Position numbers and translations under genes: made by a program
Shown: one piece after another, positions 27,676-36,354 of the stretch
Layout: each line of letters opens with the position of its first letter
How positions within the stretch are numbered: position 1 is the stretch's first letter
NCBI GenBank assembly: GCA_002717285.1
Contig: PBDF01000007.1
Location: 28,751-92,750 of the forward strand
Length of the DNA stretch: 64,000 bases
Reading direction: 5' to 3'
Origin: Magnetovibrio sp.
GTDB lineage: Bacteria; Pseudomonadota; Alphaproteobacteria; Rhodospirillales_A; JABHCV01
The notes under the pieces: model-generated
Told to the model about the DNA's origin: nothing
What the model saw: only the letters and a program-made list of their open reading frames with translations
Database searches by the model: none

Positions 27676-27843
27676 ATGTATTTATGTAATTGCAATGGAT
27701 TGACAGTTACCGACATTATAAAAGCTTGTTCAAGCGGGGTCACCAAACCAGGAGAAGTTTTTGCTTTTTATAAAGTTGAAAAACGCTGCGGTAAATGTGT
27801 GCCAGAAATTGAGGAATATTTTCTCAACTCCAAAAAAATGTGA
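27676..27843 (+). CDS. bfd: Bacterioferritin-associated ferredoxin
   Basis: A 55-codon gene. Bfd is a [2Fe-2S] protein that reduces bacterioferritin to release iron. The frame begins MYLCNCNGLTVTDIIKAC and ends VEKRCGKCVPEIEEYF plus six residues, with the four cluster cysteines at 4, 6, 38 and 41 (CxC and CxxC) as in the BFD family. The GVTKPGEVF segment takes the place of the usual short loop. It is divergent from bfr with a Fur-like box just upstream, so storage and release are encoded head to head. Confidence 0.92.
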   Translation: MYLCNCNGLTVTDIIKACSSGVTKPGEVFAFYKVEKRCGKCVPEIEEYFLNSKKM

Positions 27844-28442
27844 TCACAAAGTTGCATTTCTAATATAATTTATTATGAGTACGACTGAATCTAAATTTCT
27901 TAGCTCATGAGCAATTGATAGTTTTTAATTTATTAAGGCTAACAATTTAGCGTTGTTTTATTGTTGTTATTGCAGAAAAATTATTCTTTATTTGGGAAAA
28001 ATAGAATTGTTCATTCTAATGGTTCGCTTTAGCAAAATTAAAAGCGAGAATTCACCGTATTGACGTTTTTTAAGTTGAACGAGACAATCACCTCATCGTA
28101 ATACCCGAGTTTGTTGAAGCTCGACTACTGCGAGTTCTGGCGATTAAATATCACATCTTTAATTTTACACACCATTTGGAATAGTGAATTTTTTTTTGAA
28201 AGCTGGACCATTACAGATTTTTTTTTGTAAGGCTTATGTCAAAGCAGGTGGATGCAAAAAGGATATGTATCCAGGGCCACGTAATTTTAAGAATTCAAGA
28301 TAATTCAAATAAATGGAAATCAGGAAAGTTGTAAATAAGTTTGATTGTAGAAAAAACTAAATTGCAATTTTTTAAGAATTAGGGACTGTGGGGAAAAATT
28401 CTCGAAAAATTTGACAATTTTACAAACAAATCTTTAAGAAGT
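27844..28442. other. 600-bp stretch without a recognised gene
   Basis: Between bfd and the Hsp20 terminator. Around 28010-28170 the DNA is richer in G and C and loosely codon-like, but every frame is broken by stops, so a decayed gene is possible and I cannot name it. No RNA gene was seen. Confidence 0.4.
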
Positions 28443-28473
28443 AAAAGGAGCGCATCAAAGATGCGCTCCTTTT
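28443..28473 (-). terminator. Strong bidirectional terminator after the Hsp20 gene
   Basis: Perfect 14-bp stem, AAAAGGAGCGCATC (28443-28456) with GATGCGCTCCTTTT (28460-28473), and a 3-base loop. It lies 17 bases beyond the hsp20 stop; the flanking A and T runs allow termination on both strands. Confidence 0.88.
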
Positions 28474-28490
28474 ATTTATGTTCAAGTATG

Positions 28491-28970
28491 TTAGGCAGCT
28501 TTACCTTGAGCGTTGATTGTTTTATTTGACTTGTTAGTTAGAGGTTTGACTTTGTGTGTATTGATAGAAATTTGACGTGGCTTTAATGCTTCAGGGACCA
28601 CTCTTTCAAGATCTACTGTTAAAACACCATTTATTAGGCTAGCGTCAATTACTTTTATATGATCTGCCAAATTGAAATTTAAGTTGAATGATCGACTAGC
28701 AATACCACGGTGTAAATATGTTACGGTCTCTGGTGAAGCATCTTTTTCACCAATTATCTTTAATTTATCATCTTCGAGCGTAATACTTATCTCTTTTTTG
28801 TCAAAACCTGCGACAGCAACAGTCACTCTATATGAATCGTCTCCATCAGTTTCGATGTTGTAAGGCGGGTATGTTGCTTCTGTTCTTGTTGATGCTAAGT
28901 TAAGTTGACGTTGCATACGGTCAAAGCCAACAGAATATCTCAACATTGGTGCAAAATCGAAAGTGCTCAT
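28491..28970 (-). CDS. Small heat shock protein Hsp20 (IbpA-like)
   Basis: ATP-independent holdase that binds unfolding proteins. About 159 residues with the alpha-crystallin domain: PPYNIETDGDDSYRVTVAVAG, EDDKLKIIGEKD, YLHRGIASRSFNLNFNLADH and the conserved ASLINGVLTVDLERVVPE. The start is set at 28970 (MSTFDFAPMLRY) because GGAGG lies 8 bases upstream; the open frame extends 14 codons further but has no ribosome-binding site. A perfect hairpin terminator follows the stop. Heat control is likely, but I could not identify an RNA thermometer or sigma-32 site. Confidence 0.95.
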   Translation of the reverse strand: MSTFDFAPMLRYSVGFDRMQRQLNLASTRTEATYPPYNIETDGDDSYRVTVAVAGFDKKEISITLEDDKLKIIGEKDASPETVTYLHRGIASRSFNLNFNLADHIKVIDASLINGVLTVDLERVVPEALKPRQISINTHKVKPLTNKSNKTINAQGKAA

Positions 28971-29309
28971 TATATATCCTCCATCAAGCGATATGAATTT
29001 AAAATTTACCAATTAGGCTAAATTTAAGTTGTAAAATGTAATGATCCATTTTAGGCATCATCAATGATATAAATGTGTTGGTAGAATAAATTTATCAAGG
29101 GGTGTAATCGTTTTCTTTGACTTTTGGGTCAACTATTTTTGAAGTTATTAATAGTAGAGCTCAGAAATAGGAAAACAACTATCCACCCATCTAAAAAACA
29201 AATTGTGTTAAAAATAGGGTTCGTTTACATCTTTTGTTCAGTGAGACTTTCACAAATTTAAATAATATACAAAATGACTTTTATTAATCAATTCTAGGAC
29301 TGAGTTCAA
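28971..29309. other. Hsp20 upstream region
   Basis: 339 bp, AT-rich, holding the hsp20 promoter and 5' leader. No ORF and no clear hairpin covering the hsp20 ribosome-binding site was found by eye. Confidence 0.35.
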
Positions 29310-29582
29310 ATGAGACACAGGGTAACTATGGCAAGAGTTATTGGTACGGCAGTTACTTTGTTAATTTTTTTTGGTGGATTATGGTGTTCCACAAATATTA
29401 GAGCAAACGAAGTTAGTTGGTTTGGTCTATCCCCTGAGTGTACAGGTCGACTAGGTGCAGGAGTTTTTTTTGTTCTTTTTATAATAATTATGAAAAATTT
29501 GAAGATATTTTCTTCTATGGTAGGATTAAAGATAAAAAGAAATAAAATCTTTTATTTTTGTAAAAAACAACAGGTTGCTTAA
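29310..29582 (+). CDS. Small membrane protein, unknown
   Basis: Not recognised. 90 residues with two hydrophobic helices (about 8-28 and 48-63) separated by a short polar loop (NEVSWFGLSPECTGRLG) and ending in a strongly basic tail (KIKRNKIFYFCKKQQ). The upstream sequence is weak in ribosome-binding signal. It stands alone between hsp20 and the MetF-like gene, so it may be real or a chance frame in AT-rich DNA. Confidence 0.4.
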   Translation: MRHRVTMARVIGTAVTLLIFFGGLWCSTNIRANEVSWFGLSPECTGRLGAGVFFVLFIIIMKNLKIFSSMVGLKIKRNKIFYFCKKQQVA

Positions 29583-29677
29583 AGTTTTAACATTTTCTGT
29601 TCAAAAACTGAAATTAATCCTTAAATGTTTAATCAACTAAAGGCCATTACTGCATTGCTTATTACGTTAGATTAACT

Positions 29678-29701
29678 ACTCATTTGAGGCGATAAATGAG
29701 T
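29678..29701 (-). terminator. Hairpin downstream of the MetF-like gene
   Basis: ACTCATTT (29678-29685) and AAATGAGT (29694-29701) are exact complements with an 8-base loop, 16 bases beyond the stop of the minus-strand gene. No strong T-run follows, so it may be a weak terminator or mRNA-end stabiliser. Confidence 0.4.
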
Positions 29702-29716
29702 TAATTAGTTCATAAA

Positions 29717-30616
29717 TCAACTTACCAATTTATTATTCTTATCTTGCTCGTAAAAATTGCTTGAATTGTATTTACTAAAAAACGACTGTACATAAGTTGC
29801 AGTTTCAACAAAGCCCCCGAAAGGATAGAAATGAAAGTTATCTATTAAACAACCCCTGTCATTTTCTATTCCTTTGGTCAGCCCCAAAAGTAAATCATCC
29901 GGTGACTGTATAGTGAGAAGTTTAGTAACATTTCGTGCTTGCTTAGTTAGAAAACTCATGGAGTTACCAATGCCAGATAGTCGAGCAAATCTGAACAGTT
30001 CCTTTATTGTTGCAGGTCCGGGAATACCAACATGTATTGGTAACTTATTCCCTTCATCACGGATTAGCGATTCCCATTTTAAAATAACTTCATGATCGAA
30101 GCAAAATTGTGTCTCAACATACATGTTGAGACCTTCAACTTTAGCAAGTTCGTTCTTTTCAAGAAGGGCGGTCTTTAATTGTTCTTCACTTATGTCAGCA
30201 CTACCTTCTGGGTGTCCAGCAACACCTATTTTAGTAATGCCATGTTTTTGCAAAAGTCCACTCTTTAGTACAGATAAACTGTCAGAGAATTGGCCTAATT
30301 GCTTTTTGCCTCCTCCCCCTATTACTAGAACTTCGCTCACAGACGCTTTCTTAACAAGTTTCTGTAGTAGATAATCTAATTCTTCTAGATCAGCAAGTGA
30401 TCGAGCAGCTATGTGAGGAACTGGATTCATTCCACTATTTTTGAGTTTCTCTGCAGTTTGTATGGTATCGTTTGGGCTAGTTCCGGGCAAACAAGTAACA
30501 TTCACCGTTGTGTTAATCGGTAAATGTTTTGCAAAATTCTCGATTTTTAATCCTTGTTTAGGTGTTATTTCAATGGACCAACCAATATTTGCTTTTTCTG
30601 TATGTTGAGTATTCAC
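29717..30616 (-). CDS. Methylenetetrahydrofolate reductase-like protein
   Basis: FAD-dependent TIM-barrel enzyme of the MetF superfamily. The 299 residues show the expected barrel elements: WSIEITPKQG, VNVTCLPGTS, PVPHIAARSLADLEELDYLL, VLVIGGGGKKQLGQF, GVAGHPEGS, ETQFCFDHEVILKWESLIR and PIHVGIPGPATIKELFRFAR. GHPEG and QFCFD are strongly family-like. It is diverged from E. coli MetF and may serve one-carbon oxidation or methyl transfer rather than methionine synthesis; no folate partner gene is adjacent to decide. Confidence 0.85.
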   Translation of the reverse strand: MNTQHTEKANIGWSIEITPKQGLKIENFAKHLPINTTVNVTCLPGTSPNDTIQTAEKLKNSGMNPVPHIAARSLADLEELDYLLQKLVKKASVSEVLVIGGGGKKQLGQFSDSLSVLKSGLLQKHGITKIGVAGHPEGSADISEEQLKTALLEKNELAKVEGLNMYVETQFCFDHEVILKWESLIRDEGNKLPIHVGIPGPATIKELFRFARLSGIGNSMSFLTKQARNVTKLLTIQSPDDLLLGLTKGIENDRGCLIDNFHFYPFGGFVETATYVQSFFSKYNSSNFYEQDKNNKLVS

Positions 30617-31027
30617 TTCTTAAAACGCCTCTATAAATAAAATGATCAGCATAGATTAGTCTATGCTAATATAAAACTAAAAAGAAACATGTAACATACA
30701 TGGGTATGATTTCATGCCAATTCTACTGATTTCTTAAAATTTAATATTTACTGTCTGAAGTTGATAATTGAATTTGTAAAATAATTTCTCAGACAGTCTG
30801 AGGGCTGGTGCGAAATAAATGCTTATGAGAGCCCACTCAACTTGTTTTTAGTGGCTTTATATATGAATGACAAGCCACACTAATAAGACGCAATAAAAAT
30901 AGTATTCCAACAAAAATAATTACAGTCAAGTACATTATATGGCGGTACTACATTGTGTAGATCACTTACTATTCAGGCAGACTAAGAATAGATTTGAATT
31001 GAATTCCCTTAAAATTATATCAATTTG
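30617..31027. other. Divergent intergenic region with several dyads
   Basis: Between the MetF-like and MFS genes. It has AGCATAGA/TCTATGCT around TTAG (30648-30667), just upstream of the MetF-like start; the palindrome CTCAGAC-A-GTCTGAG (30788-30802); GGGCT (30802-30806) complementary to AGCCC (30830-30834); and GTGGCTT (30851-30857) complementary to AAGCCAC (30872-30878). The density of perfect short stems is unusual here and could mark an untranslated RNA or clustered operators. Confidence 0.4.
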
Positions 31028-31075
31028 GCACGATAACAATGTAACAATCAATAGATTATTAAATTGTTATCGTGC
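31028..31075 (+). promoter_or_regulatory. Perfect 13-bp inverted repeat before the MFS gene
   Basis: GCACGATAACAAT (31028-31040) and ATTGTTATCGTGC (31063-31075) are exact complements with a 22-base centre. The right arm ends 12 bases before the preferred ATG at 31088, so it is either an operator covering the promoter/start region or a leader hairpin next to the ribosome-binding site. Confidence 0.55.
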
Positions 31076-31087
31076 TACAATAGGTAT

Positions 31088-32416
31088 ATGATAAGTCAAA
31101 GAATAGATCACATGAAAAATAAAAGCCAAAATTCAAGATATGCGCTGGGTATCAAAACAAATATAGGTCAATTTTGTCAGCAATTATTGCAGGTCTTTTT
31201 TGTTGGTCTTACCATTGGTTTGCAACGCAACGTAGTTCCTATTTTAGCTGAAATAGAATTTGGGGTTCCTGCTGGAGCTTTTATATTTTTTATGGCGTTT
31301 ATCATAAGCTTTGGTTTTGTTAAGGGACTGATGAATTTTGTTGCTGGTCGACTTTCAGATTATGTAGGTCGGCGAAATGTTTTACTTTGGGGTTGGCTTT
31401 TGGCACTGCCAATCCCTTTTATTTTCCTGTTTGCACCATCCTGGAATTGGATTGTAGCTGCAAATATATTACTTGGATTAAACCAAGGATTTACTTGGTC
31501 AATGACGGTCACTAGTAAAGTGGATATTACGCGGGCGGAACAAAGAGGTTTAGCAACAGGAATTAATGAGTTTTTTGGGTATGGTGGTGTTGCAATTGCT
31601 GGAGTTGTTATTGGTTACCTTGCAAACGATTATGATCCCCGATGGAGCCTTTTCTCTTTTAGTTTAATTGTCATTTTGTTGGCACTATTAGTTGCATTCC
31701 TCTTCATTAAAGAGACGCTACCATGGGCTCAAGCTGAAGCTGCTGCGCACAAGGATGGTACATATGAGGGGCCGACACCACGCTTTGCAAACTTAAGTGA
31801 ACAACCATCAGCCACAGAAGTATTCAAGTTTGTATCGTTCAAACACCGTACTTTTTCAGCACTTTCTCAAGCTGGTCTTGTGGAGAAGTTTGCCGACTGC
31901 CTCGTCTGGGCATTTTTTCCTATTTATTTTATTAAACAAGGGTTGACGGTCATCGAGATTGGTTGGATTGTTGGGATTTACGGTATGGTATGGGGTGCAA
32001 ACCAGCTTTGGACTGGTCCACTTTCAGACGTCATCGGCCGAAAGTGGTTGATAGTCTCTGGAATGTGGTTATGTAGTTTAGGGGTCATAGCGACGTTACT
32101 TGTAAAAGGGATTTTTCTGTGGTCAGTTACTGCTGCTCTGATGGGGATTGGGATGGCTATGTTGTATCCAACGCTTATAGCTGCAGTTGGTGATATCTCT
32201 CACCCCAATTGGCGAGGTTCTAGTCTTGGAACATACCGTTTTTGGAGAGATACGGGCTATGGTGTTGGCGCCTTGGCTATTGGTTTTACTGCTGAAATAG
32301 TAGGAAATATTGAGGCTGGTTTTATGTTGACTGCTGGTGCAATGTTATTGTCAGGTCTGTGGGCTTCCATAATGATTGAGGAGACTCTTCCTAATATCAG
32401 TTCTGACAAAAAGTGA
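31088..32416 (+). CDS. Major facilitator superfamily transporter
   Basis: Twelve-helix inner-membrane transporter of unknown substrate, about 442 residues. MFS signatures are clear: NFVAGRLSDYVGRRNVLLWG after helix 2 (the GxxSDxxGRR loop), its C-half echo GPLSDVIGRKWLIVSG, and GINEFFGYGGVAIAG in helix 5. The frame is open further upstream to a TTG at 31064, but that lies inside an inverted repeat arm, so I prefer ATG 31088; ATG 31112 is also possible. No neighbouring enzyme suggests the substrate. Confidence 0.9.
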   Translation: MISQRIDHMKNKSQNSRYALGIKTNIGQFCQQLLQVFFVGLTIGLQRNVVPILAEIEFGVPAGAFIFFMAFIISFGFVKGLMNFVAGRLSDYVGRRNVLLWGWLLALPIPFIFLFAPSWNWIVAANILLGLNQGFTWSMTVTSKVDITRAEQRGLATGINEFFGYGGVAIAGVVIGYLANDYDPRWSLFSFSLIVILLALLVAFLFIKETLPWAQAEAAAHKDGTYEGPTPRFANLSEQPSATEVFKFVSFKHRTFSALSQAGLVEKFADCLVWAFFPIYFIKQGLTVIEIGWIVGIYGMVWGANQLWTGPLSDVIGRKWLIVSGMWLCSLGVIATLLVKGIFLWSVTAALMGIGMAMLYPTLIAAVGDISHPNWRGSSLGTYRFWRDTGYGVGALAIGFTAEIVGNIEAGFMLTAGAMLLSGLWASIMIEETLPNISSDKK

Positions 32417-32431
32417 TAAGGTTGCTGACTT

Positions 32432-32458
32432 ATGAGTTTCGCTATTAGCAAAACTCAT
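32432..32458 (+). terminator. Hairpin after the MFS gene
   Basis: ATGAGTTT (32432-32439) pairs exactly with AAACTCAT (32451-32458), with a small GCT/AGC inner stem. It starts 15 bases after the stop; a T-run comes only about 16 bases later, so termination is plausible, not certain. The following 366 bp to 32824 hold no gene I accept; a GGAGG-TCG-CCTCC stem is at about 32670-32685. Confidence 0.45.
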
Positions 32459-32824
32459 TAGGTTGCGTAGCATTTTTTTGTTTGGAACGGTGAATACTTT
32501 AGGTTAAATGAAAAAAATATTGGTGTCTAAAGTATGAAAACATTCAGCTAATGTAAATAAACTGAAATCATTAAAAGCTGTTGTCTAATTAGATTTTTTC
32601 AGATCAATCGCCCAAAAATGCTGGACAGGGAAGTTAAAGTATTAAAATTAGTTTCTTGACTGGTGGAGGTGGAGGTCGCCTCCCTGATAAGCTAAGAATG
32701 AATGATTTGGATATACTCGTATTCATAAAAGCTACTCTCTTTATAAAATTATTCAACTTATTGTGGCTCATTACCTCTTGGTTAAACTTAAGTTATAATT
32801 TGATAACCAATTTTTATTTCATTT

Positions 32825-33007
32825 TTAACAATGTCTGCAGCGAATAACCTTAAAAATTTCATCTAAATCTCCATCTTGAGCAGCGTAATCAAGTAAACAC
32901 CTTATAGCCTTTGATGTATCTGGAAGATTATATTTTTCGACAATTTCTTTAAGCATTTCATGTGCTTCATCGTATATCTCAAATGATACTGATATTTTTT
33001 TTGACAT
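32825..33007 (-). CDS. Small ribbon-helix-helix-like protein with RCxxC tail
   Basis: About 60 residues. A beta-strand (KKISVSFEIYDE) followed by two helices (AHEMLKEIVEKYN, DTSKAIRCLLDYAA) gives a ribbon-helix-helix-like pattern, and the chain ends IRCRHC, a CxxC that could bind metal. It resembles short conserved proteins I associate with marine and phototrophic bacteria, but I cannot name a family with certainty. The ATG at 33007 is preferred to a GTG three codons upstream. It stands alone in AT-rich DNA. Confidence 0.55.
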   Translation of the reverse strand: MSKKISVSFEIYDEAHEMLKEIVEKYNLPDTSKAIRCLLDYAAQDGDLDEIFKVIRCRHC

Positions 33008-33420
33008 AATACTCACTTAGTTTGGATTTTGAATTTTAAGTGTATATTTTTTCTTACATAGAAAGAATAAGTTTTCTGATGGCCTTTAATTGAATTATGT
33101 TTCTCTAAGGATTGTAGACTTAACTTCAGAGAACTAGTTTGGCAAAATTTTCATAAAATAGCTACTATTTATAAACAAATTCACAGTAAATAAAACAAGG
33201 TCTTGTAATTAGATAATAAAATTTGTTTATTATTAAAATTTCTGCTCTCTGCTTAATTATAACTCTATAATATCAACCAGTTATTATTAAAAAAAATCTT
33301 GTTCCTTGTAATGTTTTTTTATTGTATCCGTCTAAAGTGAAAATATATCAATTTTTAAGATATTAAACTCACGACACACGATTATATATTGGTTTTTTTG
33401 CTGGTTTAAGACAGGCCTTT
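33008..33420. other. Gene-free 413-bp stretch
   Basis: Very AT-rich, with stops in all frames. It should contain the promoter of the small CxxC protein and the 3' flank of the glcB remnant. No structured element was noticed. Confidence 0.4.
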
Positions 33421-33702
33421 TCAGTCATCTGGAGGGGCAAGTTTAGCACAAGCTACGATTAAAGCTGAGACATAGCTTGATGCATCACGTGACTCTAATC
33501 TGTCTCCAGCCTTAGCAACTGCAACAATTCGTGCCTCCAAGTTTTCTAAGTGGGAATTTGTGGGGTATTCTGTAACGTCAGTTAATTCCCTGATATCATG
33601 AGAGACCTCGGGGTCCGGTAATAGGTCTAAATTACTCTCATCTACTTGTTTTAAGAGTTGTAAAGCTCGCTCTAGATCAGCCATTATTAAAGAATTTACC
33701 AT
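33421..33702 (-). CDS. Hypothetical protein coupled to the glcB remnant
   Basis: Not recognised. The 93 residues are acidic and mostly helical (MADLERALQLLKQVDESNLD ... ENLEARIVAVAKAGDRLES ... SYVSALIVACAKLAPPDD), with no signal peptide or membrane helix. The open frame starts 7 bases inside the 3' end of the truncated malate synthase frame; MADLERAL at 33684 is an alternative start. It is not a continuation of malate synthase in this or a shifted frame. It may be an intact small gene or the 3' end of another gene joined by a deletion. Confidence 0.45.
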   Translation of the reverse strand: MVNSLIMADLERALQLLKQVDESNLDLLPDPEVSHDIRELTDVTEYPTNSHLENLEARIVAVAKAGDRLESRDASSYVSALIVACAKLAPPDD

Positions 33703-34355
33703 TTCATAACGCCTTTGTAGCCAACGAATTTTTTAGGCTCTACTAATGGCTTATCATTTACCATAAGCTTGCCTTCTTGAATGTGATAACGATTTGCATC
33801 AGCATGGCTAAGGCCCTCAATGGGAAAGGCTGTATCCAGAAATACTCTCGCGCGTGCAACGACACGTGCACCGTGTCCACGGTCATAACCGTCACTTGTT
33901 GGAGGGCCTCCCATTGCATCAGTGCCATAGAGGCAATCATAAAGACTACCCCATCTCGCATTTGCTGCATTTAATGCATACCTTGCGTTGGTAGCTGGTA
34001 CTACGAGCTGCGGGCCTAGTATCAATGCAATTTCGGGGTCAATATTTTTGGTTTTTATTTTAAAGTTTGGGCCTTCCTCAATGAGATATCCAATTTCAAT
34101 CAAAAATTCTTTGTAAGCCTCATGATCGTGTGGCTTGTTAAATCGGCTTTTGTGCCACATGTCAATTTCGCGTTGTAATTTTTTTCTTTTGTTAAGAAGT
34201 TCACGGTCTTGTGGGCAAAGTTCCCTCAGCAAGCTGGCAAACCCTGTCCAAAAGACGTTTGCTGAAATTTCTGTTCCCGGTAGTGCTTCCTGCTCAATAA
34301 AATGAACCAACACCTGTGCTACCTTCAATCCAGCCCGGTCAAGGTATTCATTCAA
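33696..34355 (-). pseudogene. glcB: Malate synthase G, 5' fragment only
   Basis: Malate synthase G joins glyoxylate and acetyl-CoA to malate and is about 720 residues. This frame has only 219. It matches the enzyme's N-terminus: a helical start with EALPGTEISANVFWTGFASL, then LCPQDRELLNKRKKLQREID, EFLIEIGYLIEEGP, GPQLVVPATNARYALNAANA with RWGSLYDCLYGTDA after it, and VEPKKFVGYKG. After KFVGYKG the expected catalytic barrel is absent; the chain ends VMKW and stops. About 500 residues, including all catalytic ones, are missing, so it should be inactive. No isocitrate lyase gene is nearby. Confidence 0.82.
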
Positions 34356-34866
34356 ACTAAAACTCCACCTTTTTAATAACTTACAAAGGATTTTAGAATA
34401 AGAAATGCTTAAATCTACTCATACTAAACGAGGGTTTGCAATACTCTTTTAGTGTTTTTTTAACCCTTTTGGTATTTGATTATTTAGTTGAATAATCCAT
34501 AGTAACACCCTGATAAAAAGCATAAATATTGATAAGGCAACATTATTAACAAAAATTTTGAATTTTGATGCTCAGTTTTAAGGTGGTAATACTTGTGCTC
34601 AAAGAAAAGATATGGAGAAGGCTATCTTAGGCTTATAAAAGAGATACGTCCATTGCGATAGCTTACTAACTATGTATATTGAATTTACTCAATTGTCCCG
34701 TGCAAAAAATAAAGAATTTAAATGGAAGTCTTTTATTTAGGTGTGGTGTCGGCAGACTAAGAATTCTTAAATTGCGCTTGAGGATATAGCTTGTTGAGGG
34801 CAGTTTGATATTGTTGAGTTTACAACGCTTTTAAATTTGTATGTGGTGAGTTTAAAAGATTTTCCT
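34356..34866. other. Gene-free 511-bp stretch
   Basis: Upstream of the glcB remnant and downstream of the nitroreductase, both minus strand. No acceptable ORF, RNA gene or strong dyad. It may include the promoter of the former glcB. Confidence 0.4.
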
Positions 34867-35442
34867 TTAGAAATATGAGACAGTCGTCTCTAGTTCTGGT
34901 CTTGTTCGTTCAAATGGTATCGTTACTCTTTCACCAATATATATAAATCCAGCTATTTGGTCTTTACCTGGAACACCACCAAGAGTTATCAACATCTGAT
35001 CATTGTAAGAGTACCACTCTGTCAACCACTGTGCGGCATAATCTAATGATTGAGCAGCATAGAGCAAAGTGGTGCATACGGCACCTGCTGACAATTGCAT
35101 CTCCCAACGAGTAATTTTCTTATGCTCTACTGGTGTTGAAATTACAGCAATCACAACATCCGCCCTTTGAAGACGAGTTCTCTCAATTTCTTGCAACTCA
35201 GCACTCGCATTTGGATTAATATTTTTGTATTCCGAAAAAATTACTTTTTCATCTATCTCTTTCCGTTTTGCCCCTGTAATTACAACAAGGCGCCAAGGTT
35301 TAAGGGCTCCATGGTCAGGTACCCTCAACCCGGCTTCCAAAATTAGTTTAAGGTGTTTTTTAGCAACTTTACCTTGAGCCATTTTTTTTGCTGTAACAGA
35401 ACGTCTGCTCTTTAAAAAATCGATAAACAAATTTTGTTTCAT
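34867..35442 (-). CDS. Nitroreductase family protein (YdjA-like)
   Basis: FMN-binding oxidoreductase of unknown substrate. The 191 residues have the family start DFLKSRRSVTAKKM (FMN phosphate site, Arg-Arg-Ser), AGLRVPDHGALKPWRLVVI (dimer/FMN region), a mid-protein helix SAGAVCTTLLYAAQSLDYAAQW, and the closing IAGFIYIGERVTIPFERTRP. Proportions fit short YdjA-type members. No neighbour indicates the pathway. Confidence 0.9.
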   Translation of the reverse strand: MKQNLFIDFLKSRRSVTAKKMAQGKVAKKHLKLILEAGLRVPDHGALKPWRLVVITGAKRKEIDEKVIFSEYKNINPNASAELQEIERTRLQRADVVIAVISTPVEHKKITRWEMQLSAGAVCTTLLYAAQSLDYAAQWLTEWYSYNDQMLITLGGVPGKDQIAGFIYIGERVTIPFERTRPELETTVSYF

Positions 35443-35691
35443 TTTTTTTCTTACTATTTTTAAAAGGAATAGGGTTTTTACAGTTCATTAACAGAGCAAT
35501 GAACTTTTTATGGTTATGGGTGAGGTTTAAACTTCTTTATCAACTACTTTCAAACGATTTAATCATAAGTTAATAAAGACATTTGTGTTTGAGAAAGAAA
35601 GCAGCGAACAAGCATTATTTGTATTGCAATATTATCCTAGTTTATTTCGTGAACCATGGGTTATCTTCTTATGGTTTGGCGTTAAAAGAGC

Positions 35692-36132
35692 CTATGGTCT
35701 AATGTAAATGTATCCCTTCGATTGTAATTCTGCGATCCTCACAACCCCACCTTCATCATGACGCGAAAAACCTGACAAGAGGTCTGCAATCCCAACTTTT
35801 TGTGCTCTCATTGTATTTCCGCACATATTAAATTTAACCCCATCAATACTGAGGTTATCAACTCGTTGTTCTATTTTTGGGTTTGTCTTGGATTTATGGA
35901 AAGCCTTACCTGCTGGTCCGTGTACAACCAGTATTAAGTCTACTTTACCTGGACCTCCGACTCCATTTATGTGATTTCGCATATTACCTAAAACAAACGG
36001 TACTTTTTCTATTTCGGAGACATGGTATACAACTTTTAACTTATCTGCTGCTTTTGCCGGACTTGTCAAATTGTATGAAAATAAAGCAATTATATAGAGA
36101 AGAGAAATTAATATCTTTTTCAATTTTAACAC
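35692..36132 (-). CDS. Exported DsrE-family protein
   Basis: Likely periplasmic, sulfur-related DsrE/DsrF-fold protein. The 146 residues start with a signal peptide (basic KLKK, hydrophobic ISLLYIIALFSYNL, cleavage after about PAKA) and continue with KVVYHVSEIEK, then DLILVVHGPAGKAF, a conserved Cys in FNMCGNTMRA, and VGIADLL ... GGVVRIAELQSKGYIYIRP. The single Cys position matches the DsrE persulfide Cys. Its substrate or partner is unknown; the gene is single. Confidence 0.85.
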   Translation of the reverse strand: MLKLKKILISLLYIIALFSYNLTSPAKAADKLKVVYHVSEIEKVPFVLGNMRNHINGVGGPGKVDLILVVHGPAGKAFHKSKTNPKIEQRVDNLSIDGVKFNMCGNTMRAQKVGIADLLSGFSRHDEGGVVRIAELQSKGYIYIRP

Positions 36133-36354
36133 CTGGGTTCAATTTTAAAATTGTACCAATAGGGCATTCAGTCTTTCATTTTGTCAAGTAATACCTGCAC
36201 ATATTTCTAAAATTACTACAAGCATTTGGATACTTAAATAAAAATCAATTATTTTTGGCAATATACATTTTATGTGGGTAAATTTATTTGAGTTTGAAAT
36301 AATCTTGCTTAAGAAGTTTGATAAAAAATTAAGTATAAAATATGGAGAGAAAAA

